The notes: generated by a model not told the origin, from the letters alone. Counted from the stretch's first letter, positions 8,951 through 17,601 are shown. The stretch is DNA of 53,160 nt from an uncultured Bacilli bacterium (GCA_934140355.1 CAKPBH010000005.1:1-53160); one strand, 5' to 3'. A program made the numbers and translations.

Positions 8951-9346
8951 ATGGAAACACAATTAACCAATACGGCTTCTGTCTTAGGAAGTTATAATAA
9001 TGTTCCTACAGCAATCTCTTCACAAGCTTTAGTAGTTTCAATGATTGATGGACTTACCGTGACAAAAACTGCGGATAAGATGATTTGGGCTGATGGAGTT
9101 TTGACTTATACTATTGTTGTAGATAACCAGGCTACAGAGGCTTATACAACGCCTATTATTACAGATATTTTAGATACGACTTTGGTTTCTTTTGTGGAGG
9201 ATAGTGTTACAATTGAAGGAGTTAAGGCTGAGGCTTCGGAATATAGCTATGATGAGGCTACTGGTACACTTAAGATAAATTTAACAGATATTGCTCCCAC
9301 GGAGAAAAAAACAGTTACGTTTCAAGTTACGAAAAAAGGTATTTAG
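8951..9346 (+). CDS. Short DUF11-type surface protein without signal peptide
   Basis: 131 residues behind a very strong AGGAGG site. Residues 35 to about 128 form one DUF11-like Ig-type repeat: LTVTKTADK, GVLTYTIVVDNQA, PIITDILDTTLVSFVEDSVTIEG, and APTEKKTVTFQV. DUF11 repeats usually occur in tandem in large exported proteins. Here a single unit stands alone, with no signal peptide and no sortase or membrane anchor. It may be a truncated surface protein or a mother-cell-made spore-surface protein, which needs no signal peptide. Confidence 0.78.
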   Translation: METQLTNTASVLGSYNNVPTAISSQALVVSMIDGLTVTKTADKMIWADGVLTYTIVVDNQATEAYTTPIITDILDTTLVSFVEDSVTIEGVKAEASEYSYDEATGTLKINLTDIAPTEKKTVTFQVTKKGI

Positions 9347-9488
9347 AGATTTTTCTTTTGAGAGTTCTTGTACTCTAACTTCTGGAAGTTTAATGATTCA
9401 TAGTAATACTTTTTTAGTAAGGGCAATTATGGTGAGAAAATACCATATTGGTTCAGGATGTTCTGCTCCTGGATGGAGAAGGCATTAA

Positions 9489-9565
9489 AAAAGTTCTATT
9501 TCTAAATGAAACTTATCTTTAATTTAGCATAAGATTCTATTTAGAAAATAGGACTTTTTCTTTTT
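9489..9565 (+). terminator. Long hairpin terminator between convergent surface-protein genes
   Basis: AAAAGTTCTATTTCTAAAT (9489-9507) pairs with 9539-9558 apart from one extra base and one wobble. An inner stem CTTAT/ATAAG is present and a T-rich run follows. It probably serves both converging genes. The 140 nt between the DUF11 stop and this hairpin hold no convincing gene. Confidence 0.7.
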
Positions 9566-9625
9566 TTATTTTATTGCATTTGTCTTTTTATTTTACTTTT
9601 CTTTTTCTTTGGTTACCTTTCATGT

Positions 9626-11494
9626 TTATTCTTCAATGGTCCAGATAATATTGGTTTGATATTCTAACCCATTTTCTATCTTATCTGTAATTTGGAGAAG
9701 AATCCCTTCTTCTTTGTTCCAGTTTATTTCTGTTGTTTTACTCTCCCCTTCGTTTGTCTCTCCTGTGTAGACTAATGTTTTTTCTGTAGATAAAGGAATG
9801 ATATTTTTATCTTGATCAAGATAGACAATAGCGTCTTTTAAGATAATTCCTGTTTGGGAAGTTAATTCTTTTTCTAAAGTAGCATAAAGGCGCCAATTGG
9901 TACTATTTACTCTAGTATCTGTAACATGAATGATAATACTTTCTTTTTTAGGGCAAAGAATTGGGTTTAGGCTAATGGGCGACAATTCAAAAACAATCAT
10001 TTTTGTTGCGTCATCAATGACTAATTCTCCAGGATAGATAATTTGAATGGTTTTGGTATGATAAAGTAAGTCATTATATTTTTTGGCATAAAAGGTAATT
10101 GTTGTACCTATTGGTAAGGGTGTTGTATAGTCATATTCAAAAGTTCCTTGGTCAGAAGCAGTAACAACAGTTTCTACCTCATTATAGGTAATTAAGATAC
10201 TTGCCTCCTCTTCCGTCGTTCCTTTCATTACAGTATCTACATCTGTTAGAGCATTAATTTTAAGAGGAATACTTCCTAAGGAAAGGATTTTTTTGGTTGG
10301 AAAAATAAAATTAGTAAGAGCTGGAAGAGTGGCTAATTCTTCTTCAGTAAAGTTATGACTTTCTACTTTAGTGGTGGTAGCGGTAAAGGTTCCGTTGATG
10401 GTGCTGTAGGTATCTTCTTTATACCAAGCATAAGTAGGAAGTGTTGAGGAAGAGATATTTTCTTGAATAGTAATTGGATTAGTAAAGAGATTTATTCTTG
10501 AGAATTGGAATTGAAAAGGAATGGTAGAGTTGGTATAAATAATGTTGGCTTTTGTATTATAGAGAATAACTTTAGAAGGATTATTAAGAATAAAGCCGCT
10601 GCTACTGGAAGAAAAATAGATGTTATAGTTTGAAGTGGTTATATTTGGATAATCATTGATTATGGTTAAAGAAGCACTGGTATTGAGGGTTAGTTTTCCA
10701 TAACTATACCAAGTAGCGTAACTTCCACTGTAGGTTGTTTTGGTAATTTCTAGGGAGGAATTTGGATAGAGAATAGTTTCTCCTGTTCCAAAGGTTCCAT
10801 AGGATAGGCCATTAGCCGTAGTGATATTAAAAGTAGCATTGCTAAGAAGAGTAAAAGTAAGATTGGTTGGGCCATAGATGAGTTCTCTTGAGGGGCTGGT
10901 AAAGTTGACAATGGCATTGGTTAAAATGGTTAAAGAGGGATTAGTGTTACGAAACCAAAAGGCTGAATTTCCTTTGGATTTATGCGTTATCGTAGTCGTT
11001 CCCCCTATTTCTATTTTGTTACATTCAGCGACTTCTCCGCCTGTGGTTACACTGCCATCTTCAATAGTAATGGTAGAATCAATAAATCTCGTTAGGCCAT
11101 TGGGATGAAAACAAATTTGAGGACCTGTATAAGTAATGTTATTATATTCTACTATGGTATTTTGATAAAGTGAATTTTCAGGGACATAAATAATTCCATA
11201 GTAGTTATACCCAATGATGTTCATGTTAGTAACAGTTACTTTTAAAATAGATGGATAGGAAACATTGATGGTATCTGATGCATTTAGTGTTTTTCTATCT
11301 TCAAACTGGTAAGTTACGCCGTTATAGGTTCCATCGATGGTAACATTTGGCTTTGTTGATGAGATCTTAATTCCCGAGGTTAAGGCTATATTGTTTCCTA
11401 GGTAGATATAGTTATAGCCATTGTCATTTTCTAAGGCTGTTTTTAATTCTTCACTAGTAAAAATTACTACTGTATTTTCATTTATAATTGTCAT
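9626..11494 (-). CDS. Beta-helix (pectate-lyase-like) adhesin-type protein with WxL-like C-terminus, no signal peptide
   Basis: 622 residues. From about 20 to 330, short repeats rich in N, T, S and I (VTIDGTYNGVTY, IVEYNNITYTGP, SLTILTNAIVNF) are typical of a right-handed beta-helix as in pectate-lyase-like adhesive domains. Around 410-490 there is an Ig-like unit (KINALTDVDTVMKGTTEEEASI). The last 130 residues look like a WxL domain, with NWRLYATLEKEL and the terminal IIWTIEE; WxL domains bind cell-wall peptidoglycan. The start MTIINENTVVIFTSEEL has no signal peptide, although AAGGAGA lies correctly before this ATG. It may be a spore-surface protein or have an unrecognised export route. Confidence 0.8.
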   Translation of the reverse strand: MTIINENTVVIFTSEELKTALENDNGYNYIYLGNNIALTSGIKISSTKPNVTIDGTYNGVTYQFEDRKTLNASDTINVSYPSILKVTVTNMNIIGYNYYGIIYVPENSLYQNTIVEYNNITYTGPQICFHPNGLTRFIDSTITIEDGSVTTGGEVAECNKIEIGGTTTITHKSKGNSAFWFRNTNPSLTILTNAIVNFTSPSRELIYGPTNLTFTLLSNATFNITTANGLSYGTFGTGETILYPNSSLEITKTTYSGSYATWYSYGKLTLNTSASLTIINDYPNITTSNYNIYFSSSSSGFILNNPSKVILYNTKANIIYTNSTIPFQFQFSRINLFTNPITIQENISSSTLPTYAWYKEDTYSTINGTFTATTTKVESHNFTEEELATLPALTNFIFPTKKILSLGSIPLKINALTDVDTVMKGTTEEEASILITYNEVETVVTASDQGTFEYDYTTPLPIGTTITFYAKKYNDLLYHTKTIQIIYPGELVIDDATKMIVFELSPISLNPILCPKKESIIIHVTDTRVNSTNWRLYATLEKELTSQTGIILKDAIVYLDQDKNIIPLSTEKTLVYTGETNEGESKTTEINWNKEEGILLQITDKIENGLEYQTNIIWTIEE

Positions 11495-11509
11495 AATTTC
11501 TCCTTAATT

Positions 11510-11518
11510 TATTATACG
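11510..11518 (-). promoter_or_regulatory. -10-like box before the beta-helix gene
   Basis: On the minus strand CGTATAATA contains TATAAT and also fits the sigma-K pattern CATAnnnTA except at one base. It is only 15 nt from the ATG, so the start point would fall near the Shine-Dalgarno site. Tentative. Confidence 0.25.
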
Positions 11519-11585
11519 TTAAATTAAGAATTGGTAGAATTAAATTTGTCTATATGATTAAAATACTGATAGAGATTTTTACTAG

Positions 11586-11624
11586 AAAAAAGGCTCTATC
11601 TTAGTTAAAGGTTAAAGCCTCTTT
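11586..11624 (-). terminator. Probable terminator of the 212-residue anchored protein gene
   Basis: Read on the minus strand, AGGCT and AGCCT form a short stem around a 20-nt loop, followed by a T-run. It lies just after the gene ending at 11630. Confidence 0.45.
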
Positions 11625-11629
11625 ATGAA

Positions 11630-12268
11630 TTAAAAATATTTGTCAAAAAACGCATCTGAATAATTATCGATTCTAAAATAAAAAAATGAGCCTTCTTGAT
11701 TTTTATTTTCAACATTATCTTCTGGATAATTATTTATTTCAAATAATTGCTTTAATTCCTCATTAGCATTATCTAAAAAAATATTTCCGTTTCGAATTTC
11801 AAATTTATATGCATTTTCATTATACTCATAGGATAATATTAAACTATCCCTTACTGGTCCTCCCATACCAATACTGTATTTTTTAATTAAGTTAGTATTA
11901 TCAATATTAGAAAGTATTTCCTTTAAGTCTTGAAGAGAAATAGTAATTGTTTTATCTATATTTTCTTTATCCCCTAAATCTATACTTCTCATTCTTGATA
12001 ATTTTACTTCCAAAATATGACAATTTTCCAAATAATCTATCCAATTTGTATTTTTTTGATTATCTTCCTTATTAGCGTTACTATTATCTTTGGTTGCAGT
12101 GTTATTTTCTTCCTTTAGGGAAGTATTTGGAGACTGCTTTATTTCATCAACTTTGGTTGATTCTTGTTTGAAAGTAATTATGTTATTTGCAAATAAAATA
12201 CATAGAACAATTAGCATTAATATAATTATGAATAACATGATAATTACTCCTTTATTATTTTTTTTCAT
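11630..12268 (-). CDS. Membrane-anchored extracellular protein, unknown
   Basis: 212 residues. It has a short basic N-terminus, one hydrophobic helix (about 8-30, VIIMLFIIILMLIVLCILFA), a low-complexity Lys/Asn/Glu linker (35-75), and an exported domain of about 130 residues with no motif I recognise. There is no lipobox Cys, so it is an anchored single-pass protein rather than a lipoprotein. The anchor closely resembles that of the protein at 24489-25055 (VLCILFANNIITF versus VLCILFASGFINF) while the outer domains differ. AAGGAG before the ATG supports the start. Confidence 0.8.
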   Translation of the reverse strand: MKKNNKGVIIMLFIIILMLIVLCILFANNIITFKQESTKVDEIKQSPNTSLKEENNTATKDNSNANKEDNQKNTNWIDYLENCHILEVKLSRMRSIDLGDKENIDKTITISLQDLKEILSNIDNTNLIKKYSIGMGGPVRDSLILSYEYNENAYKFEIRNGNIFLDNANEELKQLFEINNYPEDNVENKNQEGSFFYFRIDNYSDAFFDKYF

Positions 12269-12402
12269 CTTTTACTCCTTCCTTATTTTTAATAATACCA
12301 TAAAAAGAGATTTTTTTATTATAATATATTTCTCTTTACATTTATAAACTGTAAATTAATATAGTAAAAATACGATTGATTTCTGTTTTAAGATTTAAAA
12401 TA

Positions 12403-12678
12403 TTACCAATACTTACTTTCATAAATTACTTCTTTTGTGATTTCATTAATAGCAACAAATGAAAGACTACCATGGTTGCAACTACTTTTTTGGTAGCATT
12501 TATCTTCTATTAAGTAGATAAGAAAATTATCTTTATTTTCTTGATTGAAAAAGTTTGATGTCAATGAGTGATTTTCTTCATTATAATATTTATAATAGCC
12601 TGTCCAAATAGATTGAGAATGCTATTTTGAAGGTGTTGTCTTTCCATTATCATCCATTCCTTCAACTGCGATTCTCAT
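12403..12678 (-). pseudogene. P-loop kinase-like remnant with internal stop
   Basis: Too short and interrupted for a normal ORF list. From ATG 12678, with GGTGGGAG upstream, the minus strand reads MRIAVEGMDDNGKTTPSK, then TAG. It continues open for 72 codons (beginning HSQSIWTGYYKYYNEE, ending KEVIYESKYW) to TAA at 12403. The first 18 residues resemble the thymidylate-kinase-type P-loop (EGxDGxGKTT) with D for G. The remainder does not look like a kinase, so this may be a deletion fusion of two genes or a gene broken by one nonsense mutation. Confidence 0.6.
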
Positions 12679-12706
12679 AAATTTTTTCTCCCACCTAATT
12701 GTTTTT

Positions 12707-13174
12707 TTAGTATAATTTTAGATCCCATCTTAATTTTTCATCTTGATTTTCATTGTCTTCATATACCATTTCGTTAAATTCTTCATTTTTAAAAACTTCT
12801 AATAACCTTTCAAAATCATCTGCAAGTTTTTTGCTTTTTAATTCACCTTCATCTATCCAATATATTTTCCCTTCCGACGTTTCAGAAATAATTTCACCAC
12901 TATAATCATCTGATGTAAATAAAATAATTAATTGTCTTTCTTTTTCTTTTTTATCATACCAATCTTTTACCCCACATATCCTGACAGAATTTAATTTTAA
13001 TCCTGTTTCTTCATATACTTCCCTTTTAACTGAAGGGATAATGCTTTCGCCTAGTTCTATTTTTCCTCCTGGAAAAGCAATTCCTTTCCAGCTTTTTACT
13101 CTTTCTTGTACTAGTACTTCTTTTGTAGTTGGATTAATAATTTTACACATATTCATTAATTTTACGTTTTCCAT
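12707..13174 (-). CDS. Nudix hydrolase (MutT-like)
   Basis: 155 residues. The Nudix box is complete: the segment starting GGKIELGESIIPSVKREVYE and ending ETGL fits GX5EX7REUXEEXGU at residues 36-59. Nudix enzymes hydrolyse nucleoside diphosphates linked to another group (oxidised dNTPs, ADP-ribose, NAD). N-terminal MCKIINPTTKEVLVQERVKSWKG resembles 8-oxo-dGTP-type enzymes, but substrate cannot be read from sequence. GGAGG precedes the ATG. It is the last intact gene of the accessory minus-strand island before the 212-residue gene, and a second Nudix gene lies 1.4 kb upstream. Confidence 0.9.
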   Translation of the reverse strand: MENVKLMNMCKIINPTTKEVLVQERVKSWKGIAFPGGKIELGESIIPSVKREVYEETGLKLNSVRICGVKDWYDKKEKERQLIILFTSDDYSGEIISETSEGKIYWIDEGELKSKKLADDFERLLEVFKNEEFNEMVYEDNENQDEKLRWDLKLY

Positions 13175-13231
13175 TTTTGTCCTCCTTCTTTAAGTTATTA
13201 TTATACACTTCTTTCCAATTTTTGTGTATAA

Positions 13232-13740
13232 ATCTATAATAATATCACCATTAAAAATAATACCAATTTGGGCTCTAGTTTGAACTAAACTAGATATAAA
13301 TCTTGCTTCTTTAGTTCACTCTAAATTCCATCTAGAGCAATTAACATGACTTATAATATCAATAATATTATACATTTTGCTATATAGAATAACAGACGTT
13401 TTATTCATTTGTGTATTTATAAAAATACTACTATAAAAAATAGTGCTTTCAGAATAAAAATTTATATATTTTTTTTAATTAATAATCTTTTTTTAATTCC
13501 ACACAGAAACAGGACTTGAATAATTTGGTAATCCTCCACTATGAATCAACTTGATATTAGCCTATCTTTAACTATTTCTTTTGCTATATTTTTATCCCCT
13601 TCATAAAGTAATGTTTTTTTTAATATCTCATCTTCTACCTTATAATTATGACTAGATAATTTAAATGACTTGACTTCATTATAAATTTTAATTTATTTTA
13701 TCTTTATTACAAATAAATTTACTTGGCTTAGAATGAAAAA
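13232..13740 (-). pseudogene. Decayed duplicate of the Nudix + LHGT-protein gene pair
   Basis: The stretch 13232-13705 matches the neighbouring gene at 14050-14540 in the same orientation. Examples are AACTAAACTAG followed by a match to the TAAATCTTGCTTCTTTAGTT part, CTTTAACTATTTCTTTT, and CTTATAATTATGA. It has many substitutions, stops and a large internal deletion. Its right end (13700-13740, CTTGGCTTAGAATGAAAAAA) matches the 5' end of the second Nudix gene (15003-15037, CTTGCTCTTGAATGAAAATT). So the whole Nudix/LHGT unit was once duplicated in tandem and this copy collapsed. No open frame remains. Confidence 0.8.
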
Positions 13741-13750
13741 ATATTATTAC

Positions 13751-14584
13751 CTATTTAATGACTTTCCCTTCCAAATTACATATGTATGCATTGGGTAATA
13801 ATTCTTTTATTTCATTTAATTTTGATTGATCTTTTTCATATTCTCTACCCACCAATATTCCTTCTATTAAATTTGCTGGTAGTCCAAAGAGAATTGCACT
13901 TTCTCGATCAGTAAAGAAATCATCTTTATTTTTTCTATCAATTAAAAATTGTTCATAATATTTATCATTGACAAATTCTTTTACTGCTACATCATTTAAA
14001 TTTTCATATTGTAAAATATCACCTTTTAATAATTCTCTTGTATATTTATTATTACCATTAAAAATAATTCCAATTTGCACTTTATTTTGAACTAAACTAG
14101 GCATAAATCTTGCTTCTTTAGTTTGTTCAGCTATCCATGCTAAATATCCTTTTTCTATTACTCTATTCATTAATGTAGGCATATCAAAAAAACTTATCAC
14201 TTCAGTTTCTTTATTATTATCTAATTGATTAAAATATTTTATTGTACCCCCTGAATAAAAATTAATATATTCTTTTAATTGATAATCTTTTTTAAGATTC
14301 CAAACCCCAACAGAACTAGGATACTTTGTTCCATTCCTGCCCTCTATGAACCAGCTTGATATTAGTCCATCTTTAACTATTTCTTTTAATCCTTCTATAT
14401 TTTTATAAGTTCCATGAAGTAATGTTCCTTTTTTTAAAATTACTTCATCTCCAACTTTATAATTATGATTAGGTAATTTGAAGAACTTGGCTTCATTATA
14501 AGTTTCAATTTGTTTTATCATAATATCTGCTGATAATTTGTTTAATTTACTTTTAGTAATTCTAATATAGGTTTCTTTATTCAT
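13751..14584 (-). CDS. Unknown protein with LHGT motif, possibly ADP-ribosyltransferase-like
   Basis: 277 residues from ATG 14584, which has GGAG 7 nt upstream and overlaps the Nudix stop by 8 nt; a further in-frame ATG lies at 14602. I do not recognise the family with certainty. Visible features are KKGTLLHGTYKNIEGLKEIVKDGLIS, GVWNLKKDYQLKEYINFYSGGTI, and a C-terminal RESAILFGLPANLIEGILVG. An HGT motif followed by a helix and DGLIS, then a later Glu before a hydrophobic strand, is the layout of H-Y-E ADP-ribosyltransferase folds (PARP, Tpt1, DarT). That reading is inference. Coupling to a Nudix enzyme, a class that includes ADP-ribose hydrolases, is consistent with it. Cytoplasmic. Confidence 0.78.
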   Translation of the reverse strand: MNKETYIRITKSKLNKLSADIMIKQIETYNEAKFFKLPNHNYKVGDEVILKKGTLLHGTYKNIEGLKEIVKDGLISSWFIEGRNGTKYPSSVGVWNLKKDYQLKEYINFYSGGTIKYFNQLDNNKETEVISFFDMPTLMNRVIEKGYLAWIAEQTKEARFMPSLVQNKVQIGIIFNGNNKYTRELLKGDILQYENLNDVAVKEFVNDKYYEQFLIDRKNKDDFFTDRESAILFGLPANLIEGILVGREYEKDQSKLNEIKELLPNAYICNLEGKVIK

Positions 14585-14972
14585 TCTCTTTTCTCCAATC
14601 AATATGATGAATTATATTTAAATTATTACTTTTTATATATGATATAGTTTTTGGAGGGAGTATTTTAATTTTGTCTAACTTATCTATATCTATCCAGTGA
14701 AAAGTTTGTCCTTCGTGATCTAAACAACTAAAATCTACTTTATCAATTTTTTCATTATATATTGCTTTATAGCAAAAATTATATTGCATGATATTTTGAC
14801 TTTTTCTTTTTAGAAAGTTTTCCTCAATACAACATAGACTAAATTCTAAGTTGTAACCTAATTCTTCTAAAATTTCTCTTTTTATAGCAGTTTTACTATC
14901 TTCATTAAATTTTATTCTTCCACCAGGTAACAAATAAAAATTTCTACCATCTTCTATTTTAAATAATAACAC
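14577..14972 (-). CDS. Nudix hydrolase, 5' end frameshifted
   Basis: 131 residues from GTG 14972. The Nudix box segment starting GGRIKFNEDSKTAIKREILE and ending ELGY is intact. The protein lacks the usual first beta strand. That strand is encoded just upstream in another frame: from ATG 15052 (AGGAGT upstream) the sequence reads MDLKIKIDNNNFHSRASAII, then stops at 14954. Deleting one base's worth of offset near 14988 would join it to KDKTKVLLFKIEDG. This is either a real one-base deletion or a sequencing error. GTG 14972 has only a distant AAGG, so expression of the short form is doubtful. Confidence 0.8.
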   Translation of the reverse strand: MLLFKIEDGRNFYLLPGGRIKFNEDSKTAIKREILEELGYNLEFSLCCIEENFLKRKSQNIMQYNFCYKAIYNEKIDKVDFSCLDHEGQTFHWIDIDKLDKIKILPPKTISYIKSNNLNIIHHIDWRKENE

Positions 14973-15052
14973 TTTCGTTTTATCCTTATATAAATAATTG
15001 CACTTGCTCTTGAATGAAAATTATTATTATCTATTTTTATTTTTAAATCCAT
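14954..15052 (-). pseudogene. Out-of-frame 5' part of the Nudix gene
   Basis: 32 codons from ATG 15052 with a good Shine-Dalgarno site, ending in TAG at 14954. They encode the missing N-terminal strand of the Nudix protein (FHSRASAIIYI). One inserted base near 14988 would restore a 158-residue protein. Confidence 0.65.
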
Positions 15053-15137
15053 ATTTACTCCTATCGTTTTGAAAACTAAACTTTTTTCTATTTCATATTG
15101 ATATATCTTCAACTAAAAAATCATTTTAATCAATTTT

Positions 15138-15698
15138 TTATTTATTGTTAAGTGTGTTTTCTTTAAATCCATTTAACATTTTTGCTATTAATTCTACAGT
15201 TTCATTTGATTCTAATTTATTTTCGTCATTACCACTATTTATAAAATCATTCCATTCCTCAAGTGCTATATCTATAGTATCATTATTAATTTTATCCTTA
15301 AATATAGTTAATGCTGTGGTTTTATAATTCATTAAAGATACTGCTCCTAAAGCTTTATAATAAGATTTTTCAGGAATATTAGATTTTTTATAGAATTCTA
15401 AAGCCATTTTATCATTTACTTCTCTTGGGTTATTTAATATTATCTTGTTGCATCTATAAATTGTTGTTGCTCCTTCTATTTTTACATTATCTGCATCATT
15501 TGGAACTTCTACATCATATATGATATTTCCTCTATGTAACCATCTAATGATGCAAGTTTCATCTGCATAATTAAATCCTCCAAAATCTTTTCCATTTTTT
15601 GCTAAAGGATTCCAATTATTTGCAACATTAATTTTTCCGATTTTATATTCGAAATTTGCCCCCTTATTACCAAACATTACTTTTACAAAATTACTCAT
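15138..15698 (-). CDS. Unknown 186-residue protein of the accessory island
   Basis: I do not recognise the family by name. The centre has well-spaced motifs: FGGFNYADETCIIRWLHRG, IIYDVEVPNDADNVKIEG, IYRCNKIILNNPREVNDKMALEFYKKS. These suggest a conserved alpha/beta domain, followed by a helical C-terminal half. No signal peptide or membrane segment is seen. It lies between the Nudix/LHGT pair and the histidine phosphatase on the same strand, with short AT-rich gaps. High A/T codon use, like its island neighbours, suggests transfer. Confidence 0.75.
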   Translation of the reverse strand: MSNFVKVMFGNKGANFEYKIGKINVANNWNPLAKNGKDFGGFNYADETCIIRWLHRGNIIYDVEVPNDADNVKIEGATTIYRCNKIILNNPREVNDKMALEFYKKSNIPEKSYYKALGAVSLMNYKTTALTIFKDKINNDTIDIALEEWNDFINSGNDENKLESNETVELIAKMLNGFKENTLNNK

Positions 15699-15787
15699 TA
15701 TAATTCTCTTTTTCCTTTGATATATTAATTTGTATGAAAATATTTTTTACTTTATTGTGTTTATTTTTTTAAGATTATTACTTTAAG

Positions 15788-16408
15788 TTACTTAATATTT
15801 TCTATCTCTAATAATTCATTTTTAGCATTAAATGTTAATTTAAATGTTTCACAATAATTAAAATTTCCTTCAAATATTGTTTTGTTTTGAAATTTATAGA
15901 TTAAATTATCGTTTTTAATTTCAATATTACCTAATAATTTAAATAGATATGATATTGCTGTTGCGTGAGATACTATGGCAATTGTTTTATCTTTATTTTT
16001 ATTTAATATTTTTATGATTTCAAAATATATTCTATCTCTTACCTCTTTTTGGCTTTCTCCATTTCCTATTTTATAATTTTCATCTAAAAATTGTTTTCTT
16101 TCAAAATCTTTTGGTAATTCATTCCAAGATGAAATTCCAAATTTTCTTTCTCCTAAGTTATCTACAATATTTATTTTTAAATTATTTTTTTCTGCTATAT
16201 ATTTTGCTGTAGATATTGCTCTAACATAATTGGAAGAATAGATACAATCAATGTTACTAAAAAGGGCTGAATTAAATTTTTCTTTAGCGATATTCTCTCC
16301 TTCTTGAGAAAGGATCTTTTTCTCATTCTGGAGTTGTAAATTATCATTTGTATAATCATTATTAACTTCTAATGGTTTTGAATGTCTTATCAAATAAATA
16401 GTAGTCAT
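15788..16408 (-). CDS. Histidine phosphatase family protein (phosphoglycerate-mutase-like)
   Basis: 206 residues. The N-terminal IYLIRHSKPLEV is the catalytic RH motif, in the RHS variant rather than RHG. SSNYVRAISTAKYI supplies the second Arg. VSHATAISYLFKLL carries the second catalytic His. The family removes phosphate from sugars, nucleotides or peptides through a phospho-His intermediate. GAGAG lies upstream of ATG 16408; the upstream GTG (16417) lacks a proper site. It may work with the Nudix enzymes in nucleotide turnover, but that rests on proximity alone. Confidence 0.88.
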   Translation of the reverse strand: MTTIYLIRHSKPLEVNNDYTNDNLQLQNEKKILSQEGENIAKEKFNSALFSNIDCIYSSNYVRAISTAKYIAEKNNLKINIVDNLGERKFGISSWNELPKDFERKQFLDENYKIGNGESQKEVRDRIYFEIIKILNKNKDKTIAIVSHATAISYLFKLLGNIEIKNDNLIYKFQNKTIFEGNFNYCETFKLTFNAKNELLEIENIK

Positions 16409-16492
16409 TTTTATCACACTCTCTTATGTTGGCTTTTTAAAATTCATCATTAAAGTTTTTATCAGTATTTTTCGTTGATAGAAAAAAGAGGA

Positions 16493-17446
16493 CTATTCCC
16501 CTTTGTTATCGTATTTATAGAAGCCTTCTTTTGAAGATTTTCCTAATTTTCCTTCATCAATATATTGTTTTAATAATTTAGACATTCCTTTGAAGTTATA
16601 AGGGGCTAGGAAGGATGGAACTTTAACATACATTTGAACGATGTCATAGGCTGTCTTTAGGCCAACGGTATCTAGTATTTGGAAAGGTCCTTCTGGAGCT
16701 CCTGTTCCTAGAGTCCAGGCTGTATCAATGCTAACGGGGTCAGATATTCCATTGACTAATAAGTCTAGAGCTGAAAACAGAAAAGGAATTAGCATAGAAT
16801 TTAATAAGTATCCTGATTTTTCTTTGTGAAGGGGTAAAGGAATCATCTTTATTTCTTTGGCAAAATTTATTACTTCATCAAAGTATTTATTTTCTGTTTT
16901 GGTATGTTTCATGACTTCTGCTGTGTTATTTTTCCAAATGGAGTTGGCAAAGTGTAAGGCTAAAAATTTGGTTGGTCTTCCTGTATATTTAGCAAGACGA
17001 CTTGGAAGCATAGTAGAAGAATTGGTAACTAGAATTGTTTTTTCTGGTAGTAATGGAGACATTTTTTTATACAATTCTTTTTTAGCATTAAAGTCTTCAG
17101 TCATTGATTCAATTACTAAGTCGGCATCTTCTACTGCTTTTTTCATATCTAGTTCTAGTTTAATATTTTGGAATGCTTCTTCTACTTTTTTAAGACATCC
17201 TTCTTTGTTAAATTCTTCTTTTCCAGCGATACCTCGACACCAATTATTTAGTGTTTTTCCTTCAGTTTTATCCATTAACTCTATTGCTTCTATGTAACTT
17301 TTTCTTAAATTTTCTAGTTTTGGTTTGGTTCTTTCAATACTACTTTCGCTTCGTAGCCAGATTGTTACATTAAAGCCACAGTAAGCAGATTGAAAAGCAA
17401 TTTGGGAGCCTAATACGCCTCCACCCATAATTGTTATATTTTTCAT
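16493..17446 (-). CDS. 3-hydroxyacyl-CoA dehydrogenase
   Basis: 317 residues, the usual length for the short single-function enzyme. The N-terminal Rossmann fold begins ITIMGGGVLGSQIAFQSAYCG (GxGxxG). DADLVIESMTED, TNSSTMLPSRLA and LHFANSIWKNNTAEVM carry the family Glu, Ser and catalytic His. The C-terminal helical domain has GYLLNSMLIPFLFSALDLL and GPFQILDTVGL. It oxidises (S)-3-hydroxyacyl-CoA with NAD, or reduces acetoacetyl-CoA. No thiolase, crotonase or acyl-CoA dehydrogenase gene is near, so its pathway is open. AAGGAG precedes the ATG. Confidence 0.92.
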   Translation of the reverse strand: MKNITIMGGGVLGSQIAFQSAYCGFNVTIWLRSESSIERTKPKLENLRKSYIEAIELMDKTEGKTLNNWCRGIAGKEEFNKEGCLKKVEEAFQNIKLELDMKKAVEDADLVIESMTEDFNAKKELYKKMSPLLPEKTILVTNSSTMLPSRLAKYTGRPTKFLALHFANSIWKNNTAEVMKHTKTENKYFDEVINFAKEIKMIPLPLHKEKSGYLLNSMLIPFLFSALDLLVNGISDPVSIDTAWTLGTGAPEGPFQILDTVGLKTAYDIVQMYVKVPSFLAPYNFKGMSKLLKQYIDEGKLGKSSKEGFYKYDNKGE

Positions 17447-17601
17447 ATGCTTTCTCCTTTCGATATTTAACTAAAGAATACTATATTTTGGAATTGTTGT
17501 AAATGATGAGAGAAGTTATTTTTTTATTTGACATTTGTTTTTACAATGATTAGAAAAATACTGATGGGGAATATTAATGATATTTTAATATTTTTCTAAA
17601 G

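Noticed and set aside
9347..9488. 65-residue plus-strand frame after the DUF11 gene, as a continuation
   Set aside because: Its composition is not protein-like, it overlaps the DUF11 gene in another frame, and it has no ribosome site.
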